Shown piece by piece: positions 18,994 to 28,316 of a DNA stretch of 64,000 nt. The stretch comes from Klebsiella pneumoniae (GTDB lineage: Bacteria > Pseudomonadota > Gammaproteobacteria > Ga0077536): positions 61,244 to 125,243 of the forward strand of contig CAMAXW010000003.1 of assembly GCA_945862315.1 (NCBI GenBank), in the 5' to 3' direction. A program made the translations under genes and the position numbers. Numbering within the stretch: position 1 is the first letter of the stretch; each line of letters opens with the position of its first letter. Under the pieces are notes generated by a model that searched no databases, had not been told where the DNA came from, and saw only the letters and a program-made list of their open reading frames with translations.

Positions 18994-19017
18994 ATAGCCA
19001 ACGACGCCGTTGGCTAT
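18994..19017. repeat. Perfect inverted repeat between kdsD and murU
   Basis: A 10-bp perfect inverted repeat (ATAGCCAACG / CGTTGGCTAT) with a 4-nt spacer in the divergent promoter region. It has no T-tract. It could be an operator, a terminator-like hairpin or a dispersed repeat. Its core GCCAACG/CGTTGGC recurs in the hairpin at 62179-62209. Confidence 0.75.
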
Positions 19018-19155
19018 TAGCGTGTGCGTCTAGTCGGCGCACGGCTCGACGGTATTCGAACGGATTACCGTAGGCAGTGCAAGCTGACCGCGTGCGACAC
19101 CGGGAGCCGCCCCAACTTGCCGCGCATCTGTCCAGTTTTTAAGGAGATCATTTTG

Positions 19156-19854
19156 ATGAAAGCCATGCTGCTGGCGGCGGGGCGGGGCGAGCGCTTAAGG
19201 CCGCTAACCGACCACACCCCGAAGCCGCTCATAGAAGTTGCCGGCAAGCCGCTCATTGTGTGGCAGATCGAACGCCTCGCGCAGGCCGGCATTACCGAGT
19301 TAGTGATTAATCTCGCCCACCTCGGCCCACTCATCGAAGCGCGCTTGGGCAATGGCCAAACGTGGGGCGTGCGCATCCAGTACTCCCACGAGCGAGAGGG
19401 CGCGCTGGAAGCGGCCGGCGGCCTGCGGTGGGCGCAACCCTTGCTGGGCACACAGCCATTCGTGGTGGCCAATGCCGACATCTGGACAGATTTTGATTTT
19501 GCCACGCTGCCCACCACCCTCGCAGGACTTGCCCATCTCGTGCTGGTACCCAACCCTACCCATCACCCACTGGGCGATTTTGGCGTACGTGACACGCAGG
19601 TCTATCACCCCGGCACACCCGCGTTCACCTATGCCGGTATTGGGCTATTCAGCCCCGCGCTTTTTGCGTCGATTAGCGCCGGAGAACGCGCGCCCTTAGC
19701 CCCACTGTTACGCCAAGCGATGGCCGCCGACGCCGTCAGTGGCGAGCTGTTTACCGGCCGCTGGATAGACGTCGGGACGCCGGAGAGATGGCGCGAGGCC
19801 GAGGCCGCAGCCGCTAATTTTGAGGCTCTTAACGGTCAAAAAACCCTTAATTGA
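19156..19854 (+). CDS. murU: N-acetylmuramate alpha-1-phosphate uridylyltransferase (MurU-type)
   Basis: 232 residues from ATG 19156, which has an excellent AAGGAGA six or so bases upstream; the longer frame from 19024 is not supported. Nucleotidyltransferase signature LLAAGRGERLRPLTDHTPKPL at the N-terminus, NADIWTDFDF for metal binding and the C-terminal RWIDVGTPERW. In the pseudomonad cell-wall recycling route it makes UDP-MurNAc from MurNAc-1-phosphate. The usual kinase partner amgK is not adjacent here, so another sugar-1-phosphate specificity cannot be excluded. Confidence 0.82.
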   Translation: MKAMLLAAGRGERLRPLTDHTPKPLIEVAGKPLIVWQIERLAQAGITELVINLAHLGPLIEARLGNGQTWGVRIQYSHEREGALEAAGGLRWAQPLLGTQPFVVANADIWTDFDFATLPTTLAGLAHLVLVPNPTHHPLGDFGVRDTQVYHPGTPAFTYAGIGLFSPALFASISAGERAPLAPLLRQAMAADAVSGELFTGRWIDVGTPERWREAEAAAANFEALNGQKTLN

Positions 19855-19870
19855 TATATAAGTCATGATC

Positions 19871-19900
19871 TTGGTTGCGATTAATGCGATAGATGATTAT
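19871..19900 (+). promoter_or_regulatory. Possible promoter of the transglycosylase gene
   Basis: In an AT-rich stretch after murU, TTGGTT (19871-19876) is followed after 18 bases by GATTAT (19895-19900). The spacing is acceptable and the boxes are moderate matches to sigma-70. The roughly 125-bp gap holds no other recognisable signal. Confidence 0.35.
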
Positions 19901-20038
19901 ATTCAGGCTCTAACATCCTCTTAATCCTCTGGTTGACGACGATCCGCTCTGGTTTGTTGCTTTGGCGCGATTGCGCTGATGGGGCAAGCAGCAGTAAATA
20001 GTTCTCCCGACGTTCAGGAAAGTCTCCTCCGAGCCCCC

Positions 20039-22093
20039 ATGATTCGCGGAATTTCTCACCTCATCGGTGCGCGCTCGCGCATCTGCCTACTGGCGCTGAG
20101 TCTCTCAGCGCTGTCAGCTATGGGCCGTGCGCAAGCCAATGCGCTGCCCGCTGGTGCAGGTCAGGTGCTGCGCGTGGCGGTATTGCCCAACAGTCCCTCG
20201 GGCCTGCACACCGCGCAGGCGGCACGCATGATCGAAGACTTTGCCGGCGCGCTCGATCGCCCGGTCGAATGGTCCGTGGTCTCCCGACCCGAAGATTTAT
20301 TCCAGCGACTCACCCACGGCCAATGCGACCTCGTGGTGGGCTCACTGCCGCAAGAAATGGCTAACAATCCGCAGATCGCGACCACGGCAACCATGGCGAC
20401 CCAGCGCTATGTGGCCATCGGCCGTTTAGACAATTTGGCCACCAGCCCGCTGCAGTTCCAACACTCGCGAATTGCACTGGCCCTGCGTGCACCGCTGTGG
20501 GATTACTTCCGCGATCTGCGCCGGATAGTGCCTGGCATCACCATGGCGCCGCAGGCCAATGACCCCACCGGGCGGGCCTCGCTGGCGCTGGTTGCCAGTG
20601 GCGCGTTAGACGTTGCCATCGTCGCACTCGATCCCGATCCCGCCTGGCTCGCTGATTACCCGCGCCTGCGGGTGTTGTTCAATGTAACGGGTGATGAGCC
20701 AGTGAGCTGGTTCGTGCGGCGTGAGGACGAGCCGCTGCGGGTGGCGCTGGATGACTTTATCGAGCGTTTCCATACCGCCTACTTCGAGCCCTCGGCCGCG
20801 CCGCGCGATTTCGCCGCCATCCAGCGCAGCGGCGTCCTGCGAGTCATCAGCCGGGTTGAACAGCCCAATTATTATATCGACCAGGGCAAGCCCACCGGTT
20901 TTGAGTTTGAGTTGGCGCGTGCCTTTGCCGATCGCCACGATCTACGGCTGGAGGTGCTCGTGGCCCGGGACGCCGCGCAGGTCCACGACTGGCTGCGCAC
21001 CGGCGTTGGGGACCTCGTCACCGCCCGTCTTACGCATGGCAGGACTGCCGCCGCGCCCTATTTTCGGCAGTCACGGCAGTATCACCATACCGCTTTCGCC
21101 ACCGTGACTCGGCCAGCATTGGTGTTCCACTCACCCAATGAATTGTCGGGGCATACGTTCGCGGCGGCAGAGAATTCCCCTGAGCTGCAAGCGCTGCGCT
21201 CCCTACGCGAGCGCTACCCGGGCGTGTCACTGGTGGGAATAGAATCAAATGTGTCGCAATCGGCCCTGCTGCAACGAGTGGCCGAGGGTGTGATCGATGC
21301 CACCGTGGTCGCCGGCGAGGACCTTGCGCGACTGGCCGTGGAATACCCCACGCTGCGCATTGGGCCCTCCATTCCGCATGCCGATGATTACCGCTGGACG
21401 GCCCGCGCCAACGACGCAGCGCTGCTCGCCGCCGTAGACGAATTTCTCCTCGCCGCCCACGCCGATGGCCTGACCGCCCTGCTGTGCGCCCGTTATTTCG
21501 AGCCCTCGATGACCGATCCCCTGGTGGCGGCCGCCGACGCCCGGTTATCGCCCTTCGATGGCATCGTGCGCCGGTATGCGGATCTCTACGGCTTTGACTG
21601 GCGGCTCATCGCCGCGCAGATGTATCAGGAGAGCCACTTTAATCCCCGCGCCGTCTCATCCGGCGGTGCCGTTGGCCTAATGCAGTTGCTGCCGAGTACG
21701 GCAGAGTCACTCGGTTTTCTGAATCTCAGCCGTCCCGACAGCGCTATCCATGCGGGCGTCAAATACCTCCATACCCTGCGCGATGGGTTCGACGTCGAGG
21801 TCCCAGCAGGCGAGCGCACATGGTTCGCCTTGGCGGCCTACAACGTGGGTGTACAGCGGGTGGAAAAAGCGCGCGAACTCGCGCTCCAGCTCAAACTGGA
21901 TCCCAACCGTTGGTCGGGGAATGTAGAGAAAGCAATGCTCTTACTCGCGCGCACGAATGGGCGCGGTGCCGGCATTTCGCGCTACGGCCAAGCGATCATT
22001 TACGTACGGAGTATTCAGTCGCTGTACGGGACTTATCGCAACCTGCTGGCGCTCGCCAGTCTGCGCAGCACGCCGCCAGCCCCACCCGCCTAA
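20039..22093 (+). CDS. MltF-like membrane-bound lytic transglycosylase with two solute-binding domains
   Basis: 684 residues from ATG 20039, chosen because it gives a normal signal peptide; an in-frame ATG at 19979 adds 20 residues. After the signal come two consecutive periplasmic binding-protein (SBP3) domains. The first spans roughly 40-250 (LRVAVLPNSPSG) and the second roughly 260-490 (SGVLRVISRVEQPNYY, TGFEFELARAFA). A C-terminal family 1E-type SLT domain has the catalytic Glu in YQESHFNPRAVS, plus GLMQLLPSTA and LAAYNVG. It would cleave peptidoglycan to 1,6-anhydroMurNAc products, perhaps gated by ligand binding. Known MltF has one binding domain, so this is an enlarged version. Confidence 0.88.
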   Translation: MIRGISHLIGARSRICLLALSLSALSAMGRAQANALPAGAGQVLRVAVLPNSPSGLHTAQAARMIEDFAGALDRPVEWSVVSRPEDLFQRLTHGQCDLVVGSLPQEMANNPQIATTATMATQRYVAIGRLDNLATSPLQFQHSRIALALRAPLWDYFRDLRRIVPGITMAPQANDPTGRASLALVASGALDVAIVALDPDPAWLADYPRLRVLFNVTGDEPVSWFVRREDEPLRVALDDFIERFHTAYFEPSAAPRDFAAIQRSGVLRVISRVEQPNYYIDQGKPTGFEFELARAFADRHDLRLEVLVARDAAQVHDWLRTGVGDLVTARLTHGRTAAAPYFRQSRQYHHTAFATVTRPALVFHSPNELSGHTFAAAENSPELQALRSLRERYPGVSLVGIESNVSQSALLQRVAEGVIDATVVAGEDLARLAVEYPTLRIGPSIPHADDYRWTARANDAALLAAVDEFLLAAHADGLTALLCARYFEPSMTDPLVAAADARLSPFDGIVRRYADLYGFDWRLIAAQMYQESHFNPRAVSSGGAVGLMQLLPSTAESLGFLNLSRPDSAIHAGVKYLHTLRDGFDVEVPAGERTWFALAAYNVGVQRVEKARELALQLKLDPNRWSGNVEKAMLLLARTNGRGAGISRYGQAIIYVRSIQSLYGTYRNLLALASLRSTPPAPPA

Positions 22094-22105
22094 ACAGCTA
22101 ATGCG

Positions 22106-22777
22106 TCAGCCAGCGTAACGGGTGGGATCGGCAAGACTAGCCGCCAAGAAACCCTGTCTGCGCAACCGACACGCATCGCAGCGCCCGCACGCAAAACCTT
22201 CTGCGGTGGCCTGATAGCACGACACCGTGAGCGCGTAATCCACGCCCAAAGAAACCCCCAGCGCGATGATTTCAGCCTTGGATAGCTGCAGCAGCGGGGT
22301 TTCAATGCGCACCCCTTGCCCACCAATGCCGCGTTTGGTCGCCACATTGGCGAGCGCCGTGAAAGCGTCGATGAACGCCGGACGGCAATCGGGGTAGCCG
22401 GAATAATCGAGTGCGTTAACACCCAGATGGATTTCATCCGCCTCCAACACCTCGGCCCAAGCCAGCGCCAAGGACAAAAACACGGTATTGCGTGCCGGCA
22501 CATAGGTCACGGGGATGGTGTCGGTGGGGGTTTCCGGCACGGGGATAGAGGGATCGGTCAGTGCGGACCCGCCAAACTGGCCGAGATCAACGCTTGCCAT
22601 GCGTTGCTCACGGACCTGATAAATTTTCGCAATGCGCTGCGCGGCAACGAGTTCTGCCGCGTGCCGCTGTCCATACTGGATGGTGAGCGCGTAGCAATCG
22701 CGGCCTTGGGCGGTTGCCGCCGCCAATACGGTGGTGGAATCCAAGCCGCCCGACAGTAGTACCACCGCGCGCGTCAC
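22106..22777 (-). CDS. queC: 7-cyano-7-deazaguanine synthase
   Basis: 223 residues. The PP-loop ATP site is [10 protein letters not shown] at the N-terminus. The C-terminal zinc site uses the four cysteines of [21 protein letters not shown], listed here as Cys-x(10)-Cys-x2-Cys-x2-Cys. It makes preQ0 from 7-carboxy-7-deazaguanine for queuosine in tRNA. It ends the tol-pal block, 27 bp behind cpoB. queE, usually between them, is missing. Confidence 0.96.
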   Translation of the reverse strand: MTRAVVLLSGGLDSTTVLAAATAQGRDCYALTIQYGQRHAAELVAAQRIAKIYQVREQRMASVDLGQFGGSALTDPSIPVPETPTDTIPVTYVPARNTVFLSLALAWAEVLEADEIHLGVNALDYSGYPDCRPAFIDAFTALANVATKRGIGGQGVRIETPLLQLSKAEIIALGVSLGVDYALTVSCYQATAEGFACGRCDACRLRRQGFLAASLADPTRYAG

Positions 22778-22804
22778 GCGTAGCGTCTCAACATGGCTGG
22801 CACC

Positions 22805-23824
22805 TTAGCGCGGCGTACCACGATCGATTTGCCCAATCCGCTCTTGGGCCAAATGCCCCGCGGCGGAATCGGGATACTTCGCCACGAGATCGGCCAGAAC
22901 CGCCCGCGCCTCGGTGGGTTTGCCCAGTTTGTCGTAGCTATAGCCAATTTTAAGCATGGCGTGCGACAGCTTGCGACTGGCCGGGTATTGCACGAGCATT
23001 TTTTGATACTCCGCGATGGCCGGTGCGTAATCACTCTTGGCGTAATAGGCCTCGGCCAACCAATACTGGGCGTTATCCCCGTATTGGCTATCCGGGTATT
23101 GGCCCTGAAAACTGCTGAAGGCGGTAATAGCGCCGTCGTAATCGCCCGCGCGCAGCAGCGCAAAGGCCTCGCGATAAGCAGCCTCCGAGCTCGCGTCATC
23201 GGCCGTTGCGGCCGCCCTACCCTGCTCCGCAGTGGCGGCAGGCGCCAGCGGTGCTGCGGCCCCCGTGGCGGGCAGTGGCTTAAGGGTGGCTGGGGGGGCA
23301 ACTGGGGGCGATGACAATAAACTGTCGCCGGATGCACCCGGAACGACGTCGCTGAACGGCGGCTCGCCCAGCGCCGGTGGCAGCGCGCCACTGGCGCTGG
23401 GATCCGGCTGCAGCTGCAAAGTAGATTCCGGCGCCGGCGTGCCGGCCACGCCACCGCCCGGAGTGGGCGCTAGCGTGGGCAGCGGTGGCTGCATACTCGC
23501 CGCAGCGCCCTGAGTGGACTGCAGTCGACGGTCCAGATCCGTATACACCGCCGTTAACTGATTGCGCAGTTGCTCCACTTCATAGCCGCGAGTTTCTACT
23601 TGGCCACGCAGGCTTTGAACTTCGCGTTTGAGGGCTTCGACCTCGCTCAGCAACTCTAGAATTCCGGCGTTGGTGCCCGCCTTGGTGCCCGTGGTCGCCG
23701 CGGGTTGGACCACCAATCTGACCGCCGGCCGATCCGGACCGGGAGCCGCATATTGCGCGAGGGCTGGGTTAAGCGGCGCTAGCGCCGCACCCAGCGCCAC
23801 GGTGATAAGCAGACTTCGCATCAT
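22805..23824 (-). CDS. cpoB: Cell division coordinator CpoB (YbgF)
   Basis: 339 residues with a signal peptide (SLLITVALGAALAPLNPALA). There is a coiled coil at about 50-95 (LLSEVEALKREVQSLRGQVE) that trimerises and a long Pro/Ala-rich linker at about 100-205. C-terminal TPR repeats (YREAFALLRAGDYDGAITAF, AQYWLAEAYYAKSDY, KIGYSYDKLGKPTEA) follow. It links Tol activity to PBP1B-driven septal wall synthesis in the periplasm. The linker is longer than in E. coli (263 residues in total there). GGAG stands ahead of the double ATG. Confidence 0.93.
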   Translation of the reverse strand: MMRSLLITVALGAALAPLNPALAQYAAPGPDRPAVRLVVQPAATTGTKAGTNAGILELLSEVEALKREVQSLRGQVETRGYEVEQLRNQLTAVYTDLDRRLQSTQGAAASMQPPLPTLAPTPGGGVAGTPAPESTLQLQPDPSASGALPPALGEPPFSDVVPGASGDSLLSSPPVAPPATLKPLPATGAAAPLAPAATAEQGRAAATADDASSEAAYREAFALLRAGDYDGAITAFSSFQGQYPDSQYGDNAQYWLAEAYYAKSDYAPAIAEYQKMLVQYPASRKLSHAMLKIGYSYDKLGKPTEARAVLADLVAKYPDSAAGHLAQERIGQIDRGTPR

Positions 23825-23861
23825 CGCCTTCTCCGAGAAGTTGGTACTGGGACCAGCGAAC

Positions 23862-24404
23862 TTATGGCTGATAAATAATTTCAGCGCGGCGGTTCAGGCT
23901 GTAGGCCTGTTCGTCGTGCCCATCCGCCACCGGCCGTTCTTCGCCATAACTCACGGTGCGAACTTGGCCCGCGGTCGCGCCGAGCAACACTAACTGACGG
24001 CGGACGGACAATGCGCGACGTTCGCCTAAGGCTAAGTTGTATTCCCGTGAGCCCTGCTCGTCGGTGTGACCTTCCAGCGTAATCGTCAGCTGGGGATGGC
24101 TGGCCAAAAAGGCTGCGTGGGCGGCCACCGCCGGTGCAAAGTCAGCCCGAATATCGCTGCTGTCGTGATCGAAGTACAGCACCCGAACCGCCAACGGGCT
24201 GTTTGGGTTGTTGAGTTCGGCCAGGTCGGCGCCTGCACCATTGGCGGCGCCCTTGCTGCGAGCCGCATCAATATCGCTCATCTCACCGTTGCTAATACCC
24301 GAATTTGCAACCGGCGCCGCGGGTTTTTTGTTCAAGCTCGAGCACCCCGTGGTAGCGAGTACCGCCACCAAAACCAAGGTCGCTTTTAGGATTGCTCCAT
24401 TCAT
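23862..24404 (-). CDS. pal: Peptidoglycan-associated lipoprotein Pal
   Basis: 180 residues. Lipoprotein signal with lipobox TTGC at about residue 21, then a short linker and an OmpA-like domain: VLYFDHDSSDI, LEGHTDEQGSREYN and LGERRALSVRRQL. Pal anchors the outer membrane to peptidoglycan and is mobilised by TolB/TolA at the septum. It lies 72 bp behind tolB and 37 bp before cpoB. Confidence 0.96.
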   Translation of the reverse strand: MNGAILKATLVLVAVLATTGCSSLNKKPAAPVANSGISNGEMSDIDAARSKGAANGAGADLAELNNPNSPLAVRVLYFDHDSSDIRADFAPAVAAHAAFLASHPQLTITLEGHTDEQGSREYNLALGERRALSVRRQLVLLGATAGQVRTVSYGEERPVADGHDEQAYSLNRRAEIIYQP

Positions 24405-24476
24405 CAGTGTCTCCTGTCTATTCGTTTAGATATCCAAAATCGCCCGGCGACCCGCTGCCGCGATCGCTCAAATGCT

Positions 24477-25772
24477 TTATTGCCGGAAAGGTCCCCACGC
24501 CGGCTCGCGCACCGCGCCCTGCTGCAAGGCCAGACGCTGTTTGATGGATCCGTCCACCGACACGGCGGCGAGTTCGGTGCCGCGCCCTGCCATTGTTGCA
24601 TAGATGATCATGCTGCCGTTTGGCGCAAAGCTCGGTGATTCGTCGAGGTTTGAATCGGTCAGCCGACGCCCGCTGCCGGTCTTTAAGTCCAACAGCGTGA
24701 TGCGGTAGCCGCCACCCCCGTTGACCATCACTAAATACCGCCCGTCGGGAGAATAACTGGCGCGTGCGTTGTAGTTACCCAGATTGAAAGTGACCCGGCG
24801 CGCTTCGCCGCCACTGGGCGCCACCCGGTAAATTTGTGGGCCGCCGCTGCGATCCGAGGTAAACACAATCGCGCTGCCGTCCGGTGCCCAAGAGGCTTCC
24901 GTATCGATGGCCTCGCTGGTCGTCACCCGCGTTTGTTGGCCGGAGGCAATATCGACCACATAGATGTCGGGGTTGCCTTCTTGCGAACGCGTCACGGCCA
25001 GCCGGCGGCCATCGGGCGAAAATGCCGGTGCGCTATTGATGCCGGCCCCTGAGACCACTTTTTGACGCTGTCCGCTGCGCACGTCCTGCACATACACCGC
25101 CGAGTTGCGGTCTTCGAACGACACATAGGCCAGCCGGTTGCCGTCGGGTGACCAGGCGGGCGATAGCAACGGCTGTTTAGAGTCCAGCACGGTCTTCGCA
25201 TCGTAGCCATCCGCGTCGGCAATTTGCAGCCGATAGGTGCTGCGCTTCGCGTCCAGCCGGTTCACGGTGACGTAGGCGATACGGGTTGAGAAAGCGCCCG
25301 GCACGTTCAGCAGTGTCTTGTAAATGATGTCGCTAATCTGATGCGCCGTCAGGCGTAGATTGGCGTTGCTGGCAGGGATCTGAAATCCCGCCAGCTGGGT
25401 GCCGGAAAACACATCGAGCAGACGAAACTCCACCGTGTAGGCGCCATCGCCGGTGGCGTTGATGCGGCCCACCACCAGATTATCCATCCCTACCGTGCGC
25501 CAATCCTTAAAATTTACCTGGGCGAAATCGGTTGGGCGGGACGGCAAATCGGTGCGCGGCATGGGCTTGAAGCGCCCGCTGCGCGTGAGATCGTTGGCAA
25601 TGATTTGGCTGATGTCTTCCGGCATCGGCGCCCCCGTCCATTCAAATGGCACGATGGCAATGGGCAGCGCGCCCTCCACGCCTTGGGTAATCCGAATCAC
25701 CAGCGGGCCGCTTTCAGCCGCCGCACCAACGCACGTCAAACACAGTAAAACTGTTGCGAACCATTTCATCAC
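24477..25772 (-). CDS. tolB: Tol-Pal system beta-propeller protein TolB
   Basis: 431 residues with a signal peptide ending in AAA-ES near residue 20. It has a D1 domain at about 25-165 and a six-bladed propeller at about 170-430 with repeats such as SPAWSPDGNRLAYVS, APAFSPDGRRLAVTR and EASWAPDGSAIVFTS. It shuttles between Pal and TolA in the periplasm. It overlaps tolA by 4 bp. Confidence 0.96.
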   Translation of the reverse strand: MMKWFATVLLCLTCVGAAAESGPLVIRITQGVEGALPIAIVPFEWTGAPMPEDISQIIANDLTRSGRFKPMPRTDLPSRPTDFAQVNFKDWRTVGMDNLVVGRINATGDGAYTVEFRLLDVFSGTQLAGFQIPASNANLRLTAHQISDIIYKTLLNVPGAFSTRIAYVTVNRLDAKRSTYRLQIADADGYDAKTVLDSKQPLLSPAWSPDGNRLAYVSFEDRNSAVYVQDVRSGQRQKVVSGAGINSAPAFSPDGRRLAVTRSQEGNPDIYVVDIASGQQTRVTTSEAIDTEASWAPDGSAIVFTSDRSGGPQIYRVAPSGGEARRVTFNLGNYNARASYSPDGRYLVMVNGGGGYRITLLDLKTGSGRRLTDSNLDESPSFAPNGSMIIYATMAGRGTELAAVSVDGSIKQRLALQQGAVREPAWGPFRQ

Positions 25773-26767
25773 GGGCCTTCCGAAGGGTCGAATTCGAACT
25801 GGATTTCTTTCATCTGCTGAAACAGGCGCGGTTCGTCCGGCACGGGCAGCGGTGAGGCTTTGCGGACCGCAAGCTCTGCCTGACGATCGAAGGTCGGGTT
25901 GCCGCTGGATTTCACCACGCGGGCGTCGACCACTTCACCGCCGGGGATCATGCGCACGAGCAGCGTGCACTTCAACCCACTTTTGAAGTCTGGCGCCACA
26001 AAATTATTGGAAACCTGGCGCAAAATCGCCGCCGTAAAGCGCGCCAACTGCGACTGGTCTTGGCGACCCTGTGCCGCGGCGGCGAGTTCAGATTCTTCGT
26101 TAGCCAGTTCATCGGCCAGCGCCTTGGCTTCCGCCGCCTGGCGCTTAGACTCGGCCAGTTTTTTGGCATCTTCCGCCTTGCGCTTGTCATCGGCCGCCTT
26201 TTTCTTAGCGTCCGCCGCTTCTTGTTTCTTTTTCTCCACGGCCTTGGTCTTGGCATCTTCCTGGGCTTTTTGAGCGTCGGCTTGCTTTTTAGCGAGCGTC
26301 TGCTTGAGGTCGTCTGCCTTGCGCTTTTCGTCCAGCTTTTTCTGCTCCGCCACCGCCTGCGCTTTTTCTGCGACCAGCTGCTCGCGTTGGGCTTGCAGAC
26401 GCTGGGCTTCGGCGGCGGTCTCGCGCTTGAGGTTTTCTTTCTCGACTTTCAGTTTTTCTAGCGCTTTCTCTTCATTTTTTTGGCGCTGCTGGCTCTCTTT
26501 GACCTGCTGCTCCGCCGCCCGTTGCTTGGCAGTTTCAGCCGCTTTGAGTTTGTTCATTTCACGCGCCACCGCCCCGGCGTCTACCGCCGTGGCTTGCATG
26601 ACCTGGCTTTCGCCCGCCGGCATCGGCGCCTCGCGGTGGGTGGTCCAGTCCACCCCGACAAACACGATGAGCACCAACAAGACGTGCAGCAGCATGGAGT
26701 AATACACGCCGCGGCCCCGACCACTGCTCGGTTTTTCAGCATCCTCGTCACGCGAAATGGATTTCAT
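25769..26767 (-). CDS. tolA: Tol-Pal inner-membrane protein TolA
   Basis: 332 residues. One N-terminal membrane helix (GVYYSMLLHVLLVLIVFVGVDW region) precedes a very long Ala/Lys/Glu/Gln-rich helix from about 70 to 225. A small C-terminal domain follows (about 235-330: FTAAILRQVSNNF, CTLLVRMIPGGEVVDARVVKSSG, FDRQAELAVRKASPLPVP). TolA spans the periplasm and contacts TolB/Pal, energised by TolQR. It lies 12 bp behind tolR and overlaps tolB. Confidence 0.95.
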   Translation of the reverse strand: MKSISRDEDAEKPSSGRGRGVYYSMLLHVLLVLIVFVGVDWTTHREAPMPAGESQVMQATAVDAGAVAREMNKLKAAETAKQRAAEQQVKESQQRQKNEEKALEKLKVEKENLKRETAAEAQRLQAQREQLVAEKAQAVAEQKKLDEKRKADDLKQTLAKKQADAQKAQEDAKTKAVEKKKQEAADAKKKAADDKRKAEDAKKLAESKRQAAEAKALADELANEESELAAAAQGRQDQSQLARFTAAILRQVSNNFVAPDFKSGLKCTLLVRMIPGGEVVDARVVKSSGNPTFDRQAELAVRKASPLPVPDEPRLFQQMKEIQFEFDPSEGP

Positions 26768-26779
26768 GGTGGCGCTGGG

Positions 26780-27229
26780 CTAGGGTTTATTTGCCGGTGG
26801 CACGGTCAGCAGGCCCACGCTCGACAGCCCCGCGCCCTGCATCAGTGCCATCACTTGCACCACCCGCCCATAAGGTACGCCGGTGTCCCCGCGCACCAGA
26901 AACTGCGTGCCGGGCTTGTACTTATTGATGCCTGCCACGCGGTTAACCAGTGTTGCCTCATCGATGGGCGCTTCTGGTTGGTCGCCCAGATCCACAAACA
27001 GTTCGCCAGCGGCATTAATGCTGACAATCACGGGTTCTTTGTCGCCCGGGTCCACTATTTCTGAGGGCGCCTGCGGCAGATCCACTTTGACACCCTGCGT
27101 GACCAACGGCGCGGTGATCATAAAAATGATCAACAACACCAGCGTTACATCGATGTAAGGCACCACGTTCATTTCGGCCATCAGCCGTTTGCGGCCACGG
27201 CGGCCACCTCGCTGGTTCACATTCGCCAT
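26780..27229 (-). CDS. tolR: Tol-Pal system protein TolR
   Basis: 149 residues, ExbD/TolR family. One membrane helix carries the proton-path aspartate in NVVPYIDVTLVLLIIFMI, and a periplasmic domain follows. It forms the proton-driven motor with TolQ. Only 3 bp separate it from tolQ. Confidence 0.96.
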   Translation of the reverse strand: MANVNQRGGRRGRKRLMAEMNVVPYIDVTLVLLIIFMITAPLVTQGVKVDLPQAPSEIVDPGDKEPVIVSINAAGELFVDLGDQPEAPIDEATLVNRVAGINKYKPGTQFLVRGDTGVPYGRVVQVMALMQGAGLSSVGLLTVPPANKP

Positions 27230-27232
27230 GGC

Positions 27233-27895
27233 TTAGATGTGCACCTGACGCTGCAGAATGGCGGAAAATTCCTCGAGGAAAATATCGTAGCGGCTGGACA
27301 GTCGGTCAATTTCGCTCGAAAAACCGTTATAGAAAATGACCGCGGGGATCGCGGCGAACAGCCCCATGGCGGTTGCAATAAGGGCCTCTGAAATACCCGG
27401 TGCCACCATGGCCAGCGTCGCCTGATGGCTATTCGACAAACCGCGGAAGGAATTCATGATGCCCCACACCGTACCAAACAAACCGATGTAGGGACTGACC
27501 GAACCCACCGTGGCGAGTATCGGCAGATTAGCCTCCAACGCTTCCAGCTCGCGGCTGAGCGCGATGCGCATTGCGCGCTGCGAACCTTCCAGCACCATCT
27601 CCAAGGGTAGCCCTTCTTTTTTGCGCAAACGGGCAAATTCTTTGAAACCCGCTTCAAACATCCGCTGCGTGCCATCAGCCTGCGCACGTTGATTGGAAAG
27701 CCGATTAAACAACGCGGTGAGGTCTTCCGCAGCCCAGAATTGGTCTTCAAACTGCTGCGCGGCGCGCTTGGCGTTCAGCAGTTCGCGACGCTTGGAAAAC
27801 ACCAGTCCCCAAGAAACAACCGAAGCCGCCAACAGCGTCAGCATCACAAACTTCACGAGCAAGCTGGCGCCCAGAATGAGGCTCACGATCGACAT
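27233..27895 (-). CDS. tolQ: Tol-Pal system protein TolQ
   Basis: 220 residues from ATG 27895, preceded by AAGGTGAT. An ATG at 27907 would overlap ybgC and a longer frame to 28246 is a read-through of ybgC DNA. MotA/ExbB family with three predicted helices. The conserved segment SPYIGLFGTVWGIMNSF holds the Thr/Gly residues of the proton path, and ALIATAMGLFAAIPAVIFYN forms the third helix. It drives TolA using the proton motive force. Confidence 0.95.
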   Translation of the reverse strand: MSIVSLILGASLLVKFVMLTLLAASVVSWGLVFSKRRELLNAKRAAQQFEDQFWAAEDLTALFNRLSNQRAQADGTQRMFEAGFKEFARLRKKEGLPLEMVLEGSQRAMRIALSRELEALEANLPILATVGSVSPYIGLFGTVWGIMNSFRGLSNSHQATLAMVAPGISEALIATAMGLFAAIPAVIFYNGFSSEIDRLSSRYDIFLEEFSAILQRQVHI

Positions 27896-27896
27896 A

Positions 27897-28316
27897 TCAC
27901 CTTGCATTAGAAATCCCCAGATAAATGGCAGGCGGCATGCGCACCGGCACCATGCGATGAAAATTGACGCTACCCACTCGGATCTCGCCGTGGCACAACA
28001 CCGCGCCGTGCTGATCCAGCACGCGTTGCTTGAAATCCACGCTGGCCCAGCCGCAGCGGGCCACCGCACAGGTGGCCATGAGGGCGTCGTTAAAACGGGC
28101 CGGGCGCACAAAATCGAGGGTGGCACGGCGCACCACAAACGCAATATTGTGCTCGCGCGCAATGAGGTCTTGTTCAAACCCCAGCGCCCGCAGCCATTCG
28201 GTCCGCGCGCGTTCCATGAACTTGATGAAGTTGGCGTGATAGACAATCCCCGCCGCGTCGGTGTCTTCGTAGTACACCCGCAACGGAAAACGAAATTCCG
28301 TACCGAGGCTGGTCAT
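27897..28316 (-). CDS. ybgC: Tol-Pal-associated acyl-CoA thioesterase YbgC
   Basis: 139 residues, hotdog fold. The 4-hydroxybenzoyl-CoA thioesterase-type active site is seen in [18 protein letters not shown], with the catalytic Asp in DTDAAG, followed by [11 protein letters not shown]. It hydrolyses acyl-CoA or acyl-ACP and is tied to phospholipid metabolism. It overlaps ruvB by 4 bp and ends one base before tolQ. Confidence 0.95.
   Translation of the reverse strand: MTSLGTEFRFPLRVYYEDTDAAGIVYHANFIKFMERARTEWLRALGFEQDLIAREHNIAFVVRRATLDFVRPARFNDALMATCAVARCGWASVDFKQRVLDQHGAVLCHGEIRVGSVNFHRMVPVRMPPAIYLGISNAR

Noticed and set aside
26060..26702. Long plus-strand open frames opposite tolA
   Set aside because: They arise from the Ala/Lys/Glu-rich tolA helix read backwards (Leu/Phe/Ser-rich) and have no ribosome site or family pattern.
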